This document shows, in pieces, positions 22,080 to 32,943 of a stretch of DNA of 64,000 nucleotides; position 1 is the first letter of the stretch; each line of letters starts with the position of its first letter. The stretch is taken from NCBI RefSeq assembly GCF_004682055.1, contig NZ_QUZU01000005.1, positions 62,001-126,000 of the forward strand, read 5' to 3'. The notes under the pieces were generated by a model, which worked only from the letters and a program-made list of their open reading frames with translations, ran no database searches and had not been told where the DNA came from. The stretch comes from Pseudomonas kairouanensis. GTDB lineage: Bacteria > Pseudomonadota > Gammaproteobacteria > Pseudomonadales > Pseudomonadaceae. The translations under genes were made by a program, and so were the position numbers.

Positions 22080-24227
22080 ATGATTTACGAAGGTAAAGCC
22101 ATCACGGTTAAAGCTCTTGAAAGTGGCATCGTCGAACTGAAGTTCGACCTCAAGGGTGAGTCCGTCAACAAGTTCAACCGTCTAACCCTGAATGAATTGC
22201 GTCAGGCCGTAGACACCATCAAAGCAGATGCTTCGATCAAGGGCGTGATCGTTTCCAGCGGCAAGGACGTGTTTATCGTCGGCGCTGACATCACCGAATT
22301 CGTCGACAACTTCAAGCTGCCCGATGCCGAGCTGGTGGCTGGCAACCTCGAAGCCAACAAGATTTTCAGCGATTTCGAAGACCTCAACGTACCGACCGTT
22401 GCTGCGATCAACGGCATCGCGTTGGGTGGCGGCCTGGAAATGTGCCTGGCGGCCGACTTCCGCGTCATGTCCGCTACCGCAAAAATCGGCCTGCCCGAAG
22501 TCAAGCTGGGCATCTACCCAGGTTTCGGCGGCACTGTGCGCCTGCCGCGCCTGATCGGGGCCGACAACGCCATCGAGTGGATCGCCGCCGGTAAGGAAAA
22601 CAAGGCTGAAGACGCACTGAAAGTCGGTGCTGTCGATGCAGTGGTTGCTCCAGACAAACTCGCCGAAGCCGCACTGAACCTGATCAAGGGCGCCATCAGC
22701 GGCGAATTTGACTACAAGGCCAAGCGTCAGCCGAAGCTGGAAAAGCTCAAGCTCAACGCCATTGAACAAATGATGTCGTTCGAAACCGCCAAAGGTTTCG
22801 TGGCAGGCCAGGCCGGCCCGAACTACCCGGCGCCGGTCGAAGCGATCAAGACCATCCAGAAGGCCGCGAACTTCGGTCGTGACAAGGCCCTGGAAGTGGA
22901 AGCTGCAGGCTTCGTCAAACTGGCGAAAACCTCGGCGGCCCAAAGCCTGATCGGCCTGTTCCTGAACGATCAGGAACTGAAGAAAAAGGCCAAGGCCTAC
23001 GACGAAATCGCCCGCGACGTGAAACAGGCTGCCGTACTCGGCGCCGGTATCATGGGCGGCGGTATCGCCTATCAGTCGGCGTCCAAAGGCACGCCGATCC
23101 TGATGAAAGACATCAACGAGCACGGCATCGAGCAAGGCCTGGCAGAAGCCGCCAAGCTGCTGGTGAGCCGCGTGGACAAAGGTCGCATGACCGCCGCGAA
23201 GATGGCTGAAGTACTTAACGGTATTCGTCCTACGCTGTCCTACGGCGATTTCGGCCACGTCGACCTGGTGGTCGAAGCGGTTGTCGAAAACCCGAAGGTC
23301 AAGCAGGCCGTACTGGCTGAAGTTGAAGGGCAGGTGAAGGAAGACACCATCCTGGCGTCCAACACCTCGACGATTTCCATCAGCCTGTTGGCCAAGGCCC
23401 TCAAGCGTCCGGAAAACTTCGTCGGCATGCACTTCTTCAACCCGGTGCACATGATGCCGCTGGTGGAAGTCATCCGTGGTGAGAAGTCCAGCGAACTGGC
23501 CGTTGCCACCACCGTTGCCTATGCCAAGAAAATGGGCAAGAACCCGATCGTGGTCAATGACTGCCCGGGCTTTTTGGTCAACCGCGTGCTGTTCCCGTAC
23601 TTCGGTGGTTTCGCCAAGCTGGTCAGCGCTGGCGTGGACTTCGTGCGCATCGACAAGGTCATGGAAAAATTCGGCTGGCCAATGGGCCCGGCGTACCTGA
23701 TGGACGTGGTCGGCATCGACACCGGCCACCACGGCCGCGACGTTATGGCTGAAGGCTTCCCGGACCGCATGAAAGACGAGCGCCGCTCGGCGATCGACGC
23801 GCTGTACGAGGCCAAGCGCCTGGGCCAGAAGAATGGCAAGGGCTTCTACGCCTACGAGGCCGACAAGAAGGGCAAGCAGAAGAAAGTGGCCGATCCTTCG
23901 GTGCACGAAGTGCTGGCTCCGGTCATCTACGAACAGCGTGAGGTGTCGGACGAGGACATCATCAACTGGATGATGATCGCCCTGTGCCTGGAAACCGTAC
24001 GTTGCCTGGAAGACGGCATCGTTGAAACCGCCGCCGAAGCCGATATGGGCCTGGTGTACGGTATTGGTTTCCCTCCATTCCGTGGCGGTGCGCTGCGTTA
24101 CATCGATTCGATCGGTGTGGCTGAGTTCGTTGCCCTGGCTGACAAATACGCTGATTTGGGCCCGCTGTACCACCCGACCGCGAAGCTGCGTGAAATGGCC
24201 AAGAATGGCCAGAGCTTCTTCGGTTAA
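22080..24227 (+). CDS. fadB: fatty acid oxidation complex alpha subunit
   Basis: A 715-residue bifunctional enzyme. The N-terminal third is an enoyl-CoA hydratase/isomerase ([18 protein letters not shown] and [13 protein letters not shown] carry the two catalytic Glu). A 3-hydroxyacyl-CoA dehydrogenase follows, with the NAD motif [12 protein letters not shown] at about 315-326 and the catalytic His in [15 protein letters not shown]. With FadA it forms the alpha2-beta2 beta-oxidation complex. ATG 22080 is preceded by GTGGAGAT; the frame is open earlier but lacks protein-like character there. fadA follows 29 bases later. A PsrA-like operator lies upstream. Confidence 0.96.
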   Translation: MIYEGKAITVKALESGIVELKFDLKGESVNKFNRLTLNELRQAVDTIKADASIKGVIVSSGKDVFIVGADITEFVDNFKLPDAELVAGNLEANKIFSDFEDLNVPTVAAINGIALGGGLEMCLAADFRVMSATAKIGLPEVKLGIYPGFGGTVRLPRLIGADNAIEWIAAGKENKAEDALKVGAVDAVVAPDKLAEAALNLIKGAISGEFDYKAKRQPKLEKLKLNAIEQMMSFETAKGFVAGQAGPNYPAPVEAIKTIQKAANFGRDKALEVEAAGFVKLAKTSAAQSLIGLFLNDQELKKKAKAYDEIARDVKQAAVLGAGIMGGGIAYQSASKGTPILMKDINEHGIEQGLAEAAKLLVSRVDKGRMTAAKMAEVLNGIRPTLSYGDFGHVDLVVEAVVENPKVKQAVLAEVEGQVKEDTILASNTSTISISLLAKALKRPENFVGMHFFNPVHMMPLVEVIRGEKSSELAVATTVAYAKKMGKNPIVVNDCPGFLVNRVLFPYFGGFAKLVSAGVDFVRIDKVMEKFGWPMGPAYLMDVVGIDTGHHGRDVMAEGFPDRMKDERRSAIDALYEAKRLGQKNGKGFYAYEADKKGKQKKVADPSVHEVLAPVIYEQREVSDEDIINWMMIALCLETVRCLEDGIVETAAEADMGLVYGIGFPPFRGGALRYIDSIGVAEFVALADKYADLGPLYHPTAKLREMAKNGQSFFG

Positions 24228-24244
24228 GCGCCCCATACACTTGA

Positions 24245-25432
<1,188 letters not shown>

Positions 25433-25450
25433 GCGTCAGGTCGACGGAAG

Positions 25451-25480
25451 CCGGGGCCCAGTGCCCCGGTTTTTGTTTTT
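25451..25480 (+). terminator. terminator of fadBA
   Basis: CCGGGGC, loop CCAGT, GCCCCGG, then TTTTTGTTTTT. Confidence 0.93.
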
Positions 25481-25529
25481 GGGTGGTTTCGTAATTTTTT
25501 TTTAACAAATTTTGTAAGAGGGCCAGAGC

Positions 25530-25766
25530 ATGAAAGTCGAACCGGGGCTCTACCAACATTATAAAGGTCCGCAGTACCGCGTTTTCAATGTGGCGCGGCA
25601 CTCCGAGACCGAAGAAGAAGTGGTGTTCTACCAAGCACTGTATGGCGATTACGGCTTTTGGGTGCGCCCTTTGAGCATGTTCCTGGAGACCGTCGAGGTT
25701 GACGGCGAGCAGGTCCCGCGCTTTGCTTTGGTCCAGGCCGAACCCAGTCTTTTTTCAGGGCAATAA
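25530..25766 (+). CDS. DUF1653 domain protein
   Basis: A 78-residue protein consisting of one DUF1653 domain: PGLYQHYKGPQYRV at the N-terminus, then VVFYQALYGDYGFWVRPLSMF. The family is widespread and small, with no established function. The ATG at 25530 follows AGAGGGCCAGAGC. It lies between the fadBA terminator and topA, with its own transcript likely or with topA. Confidence 0.85.
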   Translation: MKVEPGLYQHYKGPQYRVFNVARHSETEEEVVFYQALYGDYGFWVRPLSMFLETVEVDGEQVPRFALVQAEPSLFSGQ

Positions 25767-25880
25767 CGGCAGGCCGCGCAGAATGCTGCGCTTGACCTCA
25801 CCCGGTTGCCACTATATATAGCGTTGCCGCGACAGGCGCCAACTGCCTTTCACTTCTCGAATTCAGGAATTTTCCGATCC

Positions 25881-28502
25881 ATGGGCAAATCGCTGGTCAT
25901 TGTGGAATCCCCGGCTAAGGCCAAGACCATCAACAAGTACTTGGGCAACGAGTACGTGGTGAAGTCGAGTATCGGCCATATCCGAGACCTGCCCACCAGC
26001 GGTTCGGCTAGCGCCAGCAAGGAGCCTGCCGCCAAGCGCGGCAAGGCGGCTGCGGGCGAAGGTCCGGTGCTCACCCCAAAAGAGAAAGCGCGCAAGCAAC
26101 TGGTCTCGCGCATGGGTGTAGACCCGGATCATGGCTGGAAGGCCAAGTACGAGATCCTTCCCGGCAAGGAAAAGGTCATTGAAGAGCTGCGCCGGCTCGC
26201 CAAGGATGCTGACACCATCTATCTCGCAACGGACTTGGACCGCGAAGGGGAAGCCATTGCCTGGCACCTGCGGGAAGCCATTGGCGGTGATGACAGCCGC
26301 TACAAGCGTGTGGTGTTCAACGAAATCACCAAGAAAGCCATCCAGGAAGCCTTCTCCAAGCCGGGCGAACTGGACATCGATCGCGTCAACGCCCAGCAGG
26401 CCCGTCGCTTCCTCGACCGCGTCGTGGGCTACATGGTCTCGCCATTGCTGTGGGCCAAGATCGCCCGTGGCCTGTCTGCCGGTCGTGTGCAATCGGTTGC
26501 GGTAAAGCTGGTGGTGGAGCGTGAGCGCGAGATCCGTGCGTTCATCCCCGAAGAGTATTGGGAAGTCCACGCCGACCTCGGCACGGCCAAGGGCGCCAAC
26601 GTGCGCTTTGAAGTGGCCCGCGAAAAAGGCGAGGCCTTCAAGCCGCTGAACGAAGCCCAGGCCATGGCTGCGCTGGAAAAGCTCAAGGCTTCCAGCTACA
26701 GCATCGTCAAGCGCGAAGACAAGCCCACCAGCAGCAAGCCATCGGCGCCGTTCATCACTTCCACCCTGCAACAGGCCGCGAGCAACCGCCTGGGCTTTGG
26801 TGTGAAGAAAACCATGATGATGGCTCAGCGCTTGTATGAAGCGGGCTACATCACCTACATGCGTACTGACTCCACCAACCTGTCGCAGGACGCGGTGGCG
26901 ATGGCTCGCACTTATATTGAAGGCGAGTTCGGCAAGACCTATCTGCCGGAGAAGCCAAACGTCTACAGCAGCAAGGAAGGCGCACAGGAGGCTCACGAAG
27001 CGATTCGTCCTTCCGACGCCAACACCACGCCCGCCAAGCTGACGGGCATGGAGCGCGACGCTGAGCGCCTCTACGAGCTGATCTGGCGCCAGTTCCTGGC
27101 CTGCCAGATGCTGCCGGCGCAATACCTGTCCACCACGGTCACCGTGGCGGCATCCGACTTCGAGCTGCGTGCCAAGGGCCGTATCCTCAAGTTCGACGGT
27201 TACACCCGCGTGATGCCGCAAATCGCCAAGCCTGGTGATGATGACGTGCTGCCGGACATGGCCCAGGGCGATACGTTGAAGCTGATCAAGCTGGACCCGT
27301 CCCAGCACTTCACCAAGCCGCCGGCCCGTTATTCGGAAGCCAGCCTGGTAAAAGAGATGGAAAAACGCGGCATCGGTCGTCCTTCGACCTACGCGGCGAT
27401 CATCTCCACCATCCAGGACCGTGGCTACGTGGCGCTGCACAACCGTCGTTTCTACTCGGAAAAGATGGGCGATATCGTTACCGAGCGTCTGTCCGAGAGC
27501 TTCTCCAACCTGATGGACTACGGCTTCACCGCCGGCATGGAAGAGAACCTCGATGACGTCGCCCAGGGCGAACGCGACTGGAAAAACGTGCTGGACGAGT
27601 TCTACGGCGACTTCAAGAAGAAGCTCGAAGTAGCCGAAAGCCCGGAAAACGGCATGCGCGCCAACCAGCCGGTGATGACGGATATTCCGTGCCAGACCTG
27701 CGGTCGGCCGATGCAGATTCGCACAGCCTCCACGGGCGTGTTCCTTGGGTGTTCGGGCTACAGCCTGCCGCCGAAAGAGCGCTGCAAGGCCACCGTCAAC
27801 CTGGTGCCGGGCGATGAAATCGCTGCCGATGACGAGGGTGAATCCGAGTCTTTGGTACTGCGTGGCAAGCATCGCTGCCCGATCTGCAGCACGGCGATGG
27901 ACGCCTACCTGCTGGATGAGAAGCACAAGTTGCACATCTGCGGTAACAACCCGGATTGCAATGGCTACGAGATCGAAGAGGGCACCTACCGCATCAAGGG
28001 CTACGAAGGTCCGAGCCTGGAATGCGACAAGTGCGGTAGCGAGATGCAGCTCAAGACCGGCCGTTTCGGCAAGTTCTTCGGTTGCACCAACCCAACGTGC
28101 AAGAACACCCGCAAGCTGCTCAAAAGCGGTGACGCGGCGCCGCCGAAGATGGACCCGGTGAAGATGCCCGAGCTCAAGTGCGAGAAGGTCAACGACACCT
28201 ACATCCTGCGTGATGGCGCTTCGGGCCTGTTCCTGGCTGCCAGCCAGTTCCCGAAAAACCGCGAGACCCGTGCGCCGTTGGTGCTGGAGATCGTGCCGCA
28301 CAAGGATGAGATCGATCCGAAGTACCACTTCCTGTGTGAAGCGCCGAAGAAGGACCCGGATGGCCGCCCAGCCGTGATCCGCTACAGCCGCAAAACCAAG
28401 GAGCAGTACGTGCAGACCGAAGTGGACGGCAAGCCTACCGGCTGGAAAGCGTTCTACGACGGTGGCAAGTGGAAAGTCGAGGACAAGCGCCAGGGCGCTT
28501 GA
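25881..28502 (+). CDS. topA: DNA topoisomerase I
   Basis: An 873-residue type IA topoisomerase that relaxes negative supercoils. TOPRIM begins at [13 protein letters not shown] with the acidic DLDREGEA at about 118-125; the active tyrosine is Y326 in [14 protein letters not shown]. Three Cys4 zinc segments follow ([23 protein letters not shown]) and a C-terminal basic domain ends in [12 protein letters not shown] 25881 ([10 protein letters not shown]) is the family start; the frame upstream is not conserved in character. A terminator follows directly. Confidence 0.97.
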   Translation: MGKSLVIVESPAKAKTINKYLGNEYVVKSSIGHIRDLPTSGSASASKEPAAKRGKAAAGEGPVLTPKEKARKQLVSRMGVDPDHGWKAKYEILPGKEKVIEELRRLAKDADTIYLATDLDREGEAIAWHLREAIGGDDSRYKRVVFNEITKKAIQEAFSKPGELDIDRVNAQQARRFLDRVVGYMVSPLLWAKIARGLSAGRVQSVAVKLVVEREREIRAFIPEEYWEVHADLGTAKGANVRFEVAREKGEAFKPLNEAQAMAALEKLKASSYSIVKREDKPTSSKPSAPFITSTLQQAASNRLGFGVKKTMMMAQRLYEAGYITYMRTDSTNLSQDAVAMARTYIEGEFGKTYLPEKPNVYSSKEGAQEAHEAIRPSDANTTPAKLTGMERDAERLYELIWRQFLACQMLPAQYLSTTVTVAASDFELRAKGRILKFDGYTRVMPQIAKPGDDDVLPDMAQGDTLKLIKLDPSQHFTKPPARYSEASLVKEMEKRGIGRPSTYAAIISTIQDRGYVALHNRRFYSEKMGDIVTERLSESFSNLMDYGFTAGMEENLDDVAQGERDWKNVLDEFYGDFKKKLEVAESPENGMRANQPVMTDIPCQTCGRPMQIRTASTGVFLGCSGYSLPPKERCKATVNLVPGDEIAADDEGESESLVLRGKHRCPICSTAMDAYLLDEKHKLHICGNNPDCNGYEIEEGTYRIKGYEGPSLECDKCGSEMQLKTGRFGKFFGCTNPTCKNTRKLLKSGDAAPPKMDPVKMPELKCEKVNDTYILRDGASGLFLAASQFPKNRETRAPLVLEIVPHKDEIDPKYHFLCEAPKKDPDGRPAVIRYSRKTKEQYVQTEVDGKPTGWKAFYDGGKWKVEDKRQGA

Positions 28503-28522
28503 CCGACTACGCTGCGAGATAC

Positions 28523-28552
28523 AAAGGCCGCCTGCATGGGCGGCCTTTTTTT
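28523..28552 (+). terminator. terminator of topA
   Basis: AAAGGCCGCC / GGCGGCCTTT with a six-base loop followed by further T residues. Confidence 0.93.
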
Positions 28553-28554
28553 GG

Positions 28555-28655
28555 TGTAGAAGCGAGTTTGCTCGCGAAAATCGTTAACGATGGCGCGGGA
28601 AGCCAGGTACATAATGGCGCCCTCAGGTTTCTCGCGAGCAAGCTCGCTCCTACAT
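28555..28655. repeat. REP doublet (REPIN)
   Basis: TGTAGAAGCGAGTTTGCTCG, a diverged copy, faces CGAGCAAGCTCGCTCCTACA. The left copy has two changes from the usual sequence. Confidence 0.85.
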
Positions 28656-28694
28656 AGCAAGCATCACGCCTCTTTCGTTGTGGAGACTGCCGTT

Positions 28695-29216
28695 ATGGCC
28701 AACGAACTCTATACCCGTACCAATCAGAAAATTTACTTCGCGGGTTTGTCCCTGGAAGCCCTTGGCCGCGCCGAGGAAGGGAAGGAGATGAATGCCATCG
28801 CGCTGGTCCAAGCAGGGCGTGAAGCGGCGCTGTTCCACTTGTACGGGGCCTTGCTGGGCCTGTGCCATGAAATCGCCGGGTTTTATCGCCTGCCTCAGGC
28901 CGGTTCGCCTCGTGCCGAAATGATCATGACCCGTGAAGTGCTGGAGGCCATGGCGATTCCTGAACTGGCTGAGTTGGTGGAAATGGCCCAGAGCCCTGAC
29001 AGCTGGGTTGCGCGTTTGTTGAAGGCCCATGCCGATATGTTCCAGCCACCGCGTGTTCCTCACGTACCCAAAGGCGATGTCACTCAGCCGTTGATCGTGG
29101 CAGTTACGCTGGCAGAGGACGAGCCCAAGCCACTGAGCCGTGCAGAGCTGGAAAGCTGGCGTCAGGAGTTGAAGAAGATGGCGCTGCGTTTCCGCGAAGG
29201 GTTGAACGAGTGCTGA
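28695..29216 (+). CDS. conserved hypothetical protein (DUF6586-like)
   Basis: A 173-residue, mostly helical soluble protein, starting MANELYTRTNQKIYFAGL. The segment ALVQAGREAALFHLYGALLGLCHEIAGFY and a C-terminal ELESWRQELKKMALRFREGLNEC helix are notable. I associate it with the DUF6586 family found next to topA and lexA in Pseudomonas; that name is from memory. The start at 28695 is supported by GTGGAGAC upstream. Function unknown. Confidence 0.72.
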   Translation: MANELYTRTNQKIYFAGLSLEALGRAEEGKEMNAIALVQAGREAALFHLYGALLGLCHEIAGFYRLPQAGSPRAEMIMTREVLEAMAIPELAELVEMAQSPDSWVARLLKAHADMFQPPRVPHVPKGDVTQPLIVAVTLAEDEPKPLSRAELESWRQELKKMALRFREGLNEC

Positions 29217-29346
29217 TGCGCCCCCATTGTTCAGGGACGCAACACAAAGCACCGTTCATCAAGCTGTAAAGAAACCTCTTCAGATCCTCAGCGGGGCCGG
29301 GTGGATGACTGATATAATCCCGGCCTTTCGTGGAGAACAGACTTTT

Positions 29347-29580
29347 ATGCCAACGTCCTTTCTGGAAATTGTTGAGTTGCCTGACGGCCGAATCGAGCTG
29401 CGCCGGGCTGAGGACGAGGGTTCTCTGGTTATTCTGGATTTCTCCGAAGACGCTAAAGCCTTCCTGCAGGGTCAGCATGTGGAAGTGGCCAAGGCCATGT
29501 TGAGCGTGGGTGTGCAGATGGCGGGCCGCATGGCAGAAGGCGAACCGGAGAAGGAAGATGGGCCGCGGGTTCTTCACTAA
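29347..29580 (+). CDS. small conserved hypothetical protein
   Basis: A 77-residue protein, MPTSFLEIVELPDGRIELRR at the start, with a beta-rich first half and an acidic tail EGEPEKEDG. GTGGAGAA lies nine bases before ATG 29347, and a TGATATAAT box at about 29310 may be its -10 element. A counterpart sits between topA and sulA-lexA in other Pseudomonas. No function known. Confidence 0.75.
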   Translation: MPTSFLEIVELPDGRIELRRAEDEGSLVILDFSEDAKAFLQGQHVEVAKAMLSVGVQMAGRMAEGEPEKEDGPRVLH

Positions 29581-29611
29581 GTAGCCGATCGAGCCCGCTC
29601 ACTCCAACCGC

Positions 29612-30085
29612 TCAGCCCAATCGAATGTTCAAGCTCTGAGCATCGCCCGTACGCGCGGCGCTGATCAGCTGTTGCTTGGCACTCGCATTCAACGGGTTCA
29701 ACCAGCTCACCACCGTATGGCTACGGCCCAGTCGCAAGGCTTCGCAGGTCAATTGCTGGGCACTTTGTGCGCCCCGTGGCTGCAGCAACAGGATGCGCTC
29801 CCGGTTGAGGCCAGCGTCCCGCAGCCAGGCCTGGGTCAGGCTGGCGGGTGGGGCGATCAGCGTCAGCCAGCGAGCGTCCTGCTCCTCGCTGAGTTCGCGA
29901 AGGATCGGCGCCAACAGGCTCAGGCAACTGCCAGCAGCACCGCGCAACGACAATTCACTGAACGCCTCAGGTTCGGCGCTCCAGGGCGCCTCGACCGTTT
30001 CTTTGAGGATGGGCGCAAGGGGTTGGGCCATAAAGGCCTCGAACAGCGACAGTTGTGTGTGTTGTGGGGTGTGCACGAGCTGCAT
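29612..30085 (-). CDS. sulA: SOS cell division inhibitor SulA
   Basis: A 157-residue SulA-type protein with a RecA-like fold: the LTLIAPPASLTQAWLRDAGL and RILLLQPRG segments match SulA. It binds FtsZ and blocks septation during SOS. An excellent AAAGGAGG site precedes ATG 30083-30085. It is eleven bases downstream of lexA on the same strand, so it shares the lexA promoter and LexA boxes. Confidence 0.88.
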   Translation of the reverse strand: MQLVHTPQHTQLSLFEAFMAQPLAPILKETVEAPWSAEPEAFSELSLRGAAGSCLSLLAPILRELSEEQDARWLTLIAPPASLTQAWLRDAGLNRERILLLQPRGAQSAQQLTCEALRLGRSHTVVSWLNPLNASAKQQLISAARTGDAQSLNIRLG

Positions 30086-30095
30086 GATGCCTCCT

Positions 30096-30704
30096 TTAGC
30101 GGCGAATGACGCCGACGCTCAAGCCTTCGATCACCAGGTCCTGATCTTTCAGGTTCACTTCAATCGGGGCGAACTCAGGGTTCTCGGCCAGGAGCCAGAC
30201 CTTGCTGCCTTCGCGCTTGAAGCGTTTGACGGTGACTTCATCGCCGATACGGGCGACGACGATCTGGCCATTACGGGCTTCGCGGGTGGTGTGGACGGCC
30301 AGCAGGTCGCCATCAAAGATGCCGACGTCCTTCATGCTCATGCCATGGACCCGCAACAGGTAGTCGGCGCGAGGATGAAAGAAGGTCGGGTTGATGTTGC
30401 AGGATTCCTCGACGTGCTGTTGCGCCAGGATCGGCGCACCGGCGGCGACGCGGCCGATGATCGGCAGTGTCGATTCGTCGGCCTTGGCTTCGAAGCCAGG
30501 GATGCGGATACCGCGCGAAGCACCCGGGGTCATCTCGATCGCGCCTTTGCGAGCGAGGGCCTTGAGGTGTTCTTCGGCGGCGTTGGGGGACTTGAACCCC
30601 AGTTCCAGCGCAATTTCCGCTCGGGTCGGCGGGTAGCCGTTGTCATCGAGGCAGCGCTTGATAAAAGCCAGAATCTCAGCTTGGCGTGGCGTCAGTTTTA
30701 GCAT
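30096..30704 (-). CDS. lexA: SOS repressor LexA
   Basis: A 202-residue repressor and autoprotease. The winged-helix DNA-binding domain covers about 1-70; the cleavage bond is A88-G89 in GRVAAGAP; the catalytic dyad is S123 (GMSMKDVG) and K160 (DEVTVKRFK). It represses SOS genes until RecA filaments trigger its self-cleavage. Two LexA boxes lie directly before its start, so it is autoregulated. First gene of lexA-sulA. Confidence 0.97.
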   Translation of the reverse strand: MLKLTPRQAEILAFIKRCLDDNGYPPTRAEIALELGFKSPNAAEEHLKALARKGAIEMTPGASRGIRIPGFEAKADESTLPIIGRVAAGAPILAQQHVEESCNINPTFFHPRADYLLRVHGMSMKDVGIFDGDLLAVHTTREARNGQIVVARIGDEVTVKRFKREGSKVWLLAENPEFAPIEVNLKDQDLVIEGLSVGVIRR

Positions 30705-30714
30705 GTTGATCGCT

Positions 30715-30730
30715 CTGTCTTTTTATACAG
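30715..30730. promoter_or_regulatory. LexA box proximal to lexA
   Basis: CTGTCTTTTTATACAG read on plus, CTGTATAAAAAGACAG on minus: CTG-N10-CAG, the LexA consensus, eleven bases from the lexA start. Confidence 0.92.
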
Positions 30731-30733
30731 TGA

Positions 30734-30749
30734 CTGGGATTATATACAG
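30734..30749. promoter_or_regulatory. second LexA box
   Basis: CTGTATATAATCCCAG on the minus strand: CTG-N10-CAG, separated from the proximal box by three bases. Two tandem boxes imply tight autorepression of lexA-sulA. Confidence 0.92.
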
Positions 30750-30925
30750 TGAACTGCGCTTGGCAATCATCCTTTTCTGCGACTCCGCTGGACGGTCATT
30801 CATCATCCTTCCTACAACGTAGGGATAGCGCTGCCTACAGACGTTGTAGGATGTGATTAAATAGCGATGAAATACATGACTGCCCGGCCGGAATACGAAC
30901 CCGCAGGCTTGACAAGACACACCCT

Positions 30926-30952
30926 GAAACGTATGTTTCAAACAAGTGTTTG
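30926..30952. promoter_or_regulatory. double PsrA operator upstream of psrA
   Basis: GAAACGTATGTTTC (30926-30939) and CAAACAAGTGTTTG (30939-30952) overlap by one base. Both fit (G/C)AAAC-N4-GTTT(G/C) exactly. The site ends fifteen bases before the psrA start, placing it over the transcript start or ribosome site. Confidence 0.85.
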
Positions 30953-30967
30953 TCAGGCGGAGTAGCC

Positions 30968-31675
30968 ATGGCCCAGTCGGAAACCGTTGAACGCATTCTC
31001 GATGCTGCCGAGCAGTTGTTCGCGGAAAAAGGATTTGCTGAAACTTCATTGCGGCTGATTACCAGCAAGGCTGGGGTGAACCTGGCGGCAGTGAACTATC
31101 ATTTCGGCTCGAAAAAAGCCCTGATACAGGCCGTGTTCTCCCGCTTCCTGGGGCCTTTCTGCGCCAGCCTCGACCGTGATCTGGAGCGTCGCCAGGCCAA
31201 GGCGGACAACAAGCCAACTCTGGAAGATCTGCTGGAAATGCTCGTGGAGCAGGCCCTGGTGGTGCAGCCCCGCAGCGGCAACGACTTGTCGATCTTCATG
31301 CGTTTGCTGGGCCTTGCATTCAGTCAGAGCCAGGGTCACCTGCGTCGTTACCTGGAAGACATGTATGGCAAGGTGTTTCGCCGCTACATGCTGCTGGTCA
31401 ACGAAGCCGCCCCGCGTATCCCGCCTATCGAACTGTTCTGGCGTGTGCACTTCATGCTTGGTGCGGCGGCGTTCAGCATGTCCGGGATCAAGGCGTTGCG
31501 CGCCATTGCCGAGACCGATTTCGGCGTTAACACCTCGATAGAGCAAGTGATGCGCCTGATGGTGCCATTCCTCGCCGCTGGCATGCGTGCCGAAACCGGC
31601 GTGACCGACCCTGCCATGGCCGCCGCCCAACTGCGCCCCCGCAGCAAAACCGCACCGGCGGTCGCCAAGGTGTGA
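30968..31675 (+). CDS. psrA: TetR-family fatty acid sensor PsrA
   Basis: A 235-residue TetR repressor. The N-terminal HTH (about 10-55) reads ILDAAEQLFAEKGFAETSLRLI...VNYHFGSKKALI; the C-terminal part is an all-helical ligand domain. PsrA of Pseudomonas represses itself and beta-oxidation genes and activates rpoS; long-chain fatty acids release it. The operator sequence it recognises is present just upstream and a weaker one before fadB. The ATG at 30968 follows GGCGGAGTAG; an in-frame start eighteen bases earlier would sit inside the operator. Confidence 0.93.
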   Translation: MAQSETVERILDAAEQLFAEKGFAETSLRLITSKAGVNLAAVNYHFGSKKALIQAVFSRFLGPFCASLDRDLERRQAKADNKPTLEDLLEMLVEQALVVQPRSGNDLSIFMRLLGLAFSQSQGHLRRYLEDMYGKVFRRYMLLVNEAAPRIPPIELFWRVHFMLGAAAFSMSGIKALRAIAETDFGVNTSIEQVMRLMVPFLAAGMRAETGVTDPAMAAAQLRPRSKTAPAVAKV

Positions 31676-31746
31676 TCGACCTGGGTGTGCGTGGCCGCTT
31701 GCATCCGCTAAGCTAGCCGCCCATGCCGAATTCAGCTATTTACTCG

Positions 31747-31797
31747 CAACCCGTTGTGCTCACCGTGCTAATCGCTCTCGGTGAGTGCAACGGGTTG
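31747..31797 (+). promoter_or_regulatory. long hairpin in the nagZ leader
   Basis: A 19-base stem, CAACCCGTTGTGCTCACCG with CGGTGAGTGCAACGGGTTG, around a 13-base loop. The only two non-Watson-Crick pairs are G-U wobbles if transcribed rightward but C-A mismatches if leftward. No T tract follows; the nagZ ribosome site begins about 15 bases downstream. Confidence 0.65.
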
Positions 31798-31820
31798 TGT
31801 GCGTTATTTAAGGAAGGTTT

Positions 31821-32831
31821 ATGACTGCTGCCCTGCAAGGTTCTTTGATGGTCGACGTTGCCGGTACCTGGCTGACGGCCGAGGATCGCCACCTGTTGCG
31901 CCAGCCTGAGGTGGGCGGCCTGATCATTTTTGCGCGCAATATCGAGCATCCCCGCCAGGTCCGGGAGCTGAGCGCGGCAATTCGTGCCGTGCGCCCGGAT
32001 CTGCTACTGGCGGTCGACCAGGAAGGCGGTCGCGTGCAGCGCCTGCGCCAAGGTTTTGTACGCCTGCCGGCCATGCGTGCGCTGGCAGATAACCCCAACG
32101 CCGAATACCTGGCCGAGCAGTGTGGCTGGATCATGGCGACCGAAGTACTGGCTGTGGGCCTGGACCTGAGCTTTGCCCCCGTCCTGGACCTCGACTACCA
32201 ACGCAGCGCCGTAGTCGGTACCCGTTCCTTCGAAGGCGACCCAGCGCGCGCCGCTGTGCTGGCAGGTGCCTTCATTCGTGGCATGAACAGCGCCGGCATG
32301 GCCGCCACCGGTAAACATTTCCCGGGCCACGGTTGGGCCGAGGCCGATTCCCACGTCGCCATTCCCAATGACGAACGCAGCCTGGAACAGATTCGCGCCA
32401 ATGACCTGGTGCCTTTCGCACGCCTGAGCCAGCAGTTGGCGGCGGTGATGCCGGCTCATGTGATCTACCCGCAAGTCGATGCCCAGCCCGCCGGTTTCTC
32501 GCGACGCTGGTTGCAGGACATTCTGCGCGGCGAGTTGCAGTTCGACGGGGTAATCTTCAGCGATGACCTGTCGATGGCCGGGGCCCATGTGGTGGGCGAT
32601 GCGGCCAGTCGAATCGAGGCTGCGCTGACGGCGGGGTGTGATATGGGGTTAGTGTGTAATGATCGCGCTGCTGCGGAGTTGGCGCTGACCGCTGCCCAGC
32701 GGATGAAGGTCAAGCCGTCCGCGCGCATTGCGCGGATGCGCGGGCAGGCGATTGCGTCGACGGATTACAAGCAAGATCCGCGTTGGTTGGCGGCGCTGAC
32801 TGCTTTGCGGGATGCTCAGTTGATTGGCTGA
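31821..32831 (+). CDS. nagZ: beta-N-acetylhexosaminidase NagZ
   Basis: A 336-residue cytoplasmic family 3 glycoside hydrolase that removes GlcNAc from anhydro-muropeptides in cell-wall recycling; its products affect AmpR-controlled beta-lactamase induction. Family motifs are AVDQEGGRVQRL (about 70-81), KHFPGHGWAEADSH (the His-Asp acid/base loop, about 165-178) and the nucleophile Asp in FSDDLSMAGA. AAGGAAGG precedes ATG 31821. A leader hairpin lies upstream. Confidence 0.95.
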   Translation: MTAALQGSLMVDVAGTWLTAEDRHLLRQPEVGGLIIFARNIEHPRQVRELSAAIRAVRPDLLLAVDQEGGRVQRLRQGFVRLPAMRALADNPNAEYLAEQCGWIMATEVLAVGLDLSFAPVLDLDYQRSAVVGTRSFEGDPARAAVLAGAFIRGMNSAGMAATGKHFPGHGWAEADSHVAIPNDERSLEQIRANDLVPFARLSQQLAAVMPAHVIYPQVDAQPAGFSRRWLQDILRGELQFDGVIFSDDLSMAGAHVVGDAASRIEAALTAGCDMGLVCNDRAAAELALTAAQRMKVKPSARIARMRGQAIASTDYKQDPRWLAALTALRDAQLIG

Positions 32832-32848
32832 AGACCGCGTCGCTCACT

Positions 32849-32937
32849 TCGCGAGCAAGCTCGCTCCCACATTTGACCGTGTACCGCCTGAAGAAACGCG
32901 GTCAAATGTGGGAGTGGGCTTGCTCGCGAAAGCGGTC
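32849..32937. repeat. REP doublet (REPIN), outward orientation
   Basis: CGCGAGCAAGCTCGCTCCCA at left and TGGGAGTGGGCTTGCTCGCG at right: arms are ordered opposite to the first doublets, with the CATTTGACCG flank also inverted. Confidence 0.9.
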
Positions 32938-32943
32938 TAACAG

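Noticed and set aside
22182..24236. 684-codon open frame antisense to fadB
   Set aside because: Mirror of fadB codon bias; no protein-like features.
25863..28328. 821-codon open frame antisense to topA
   Set aside because: Same cause; topA itself shows all family motifs.
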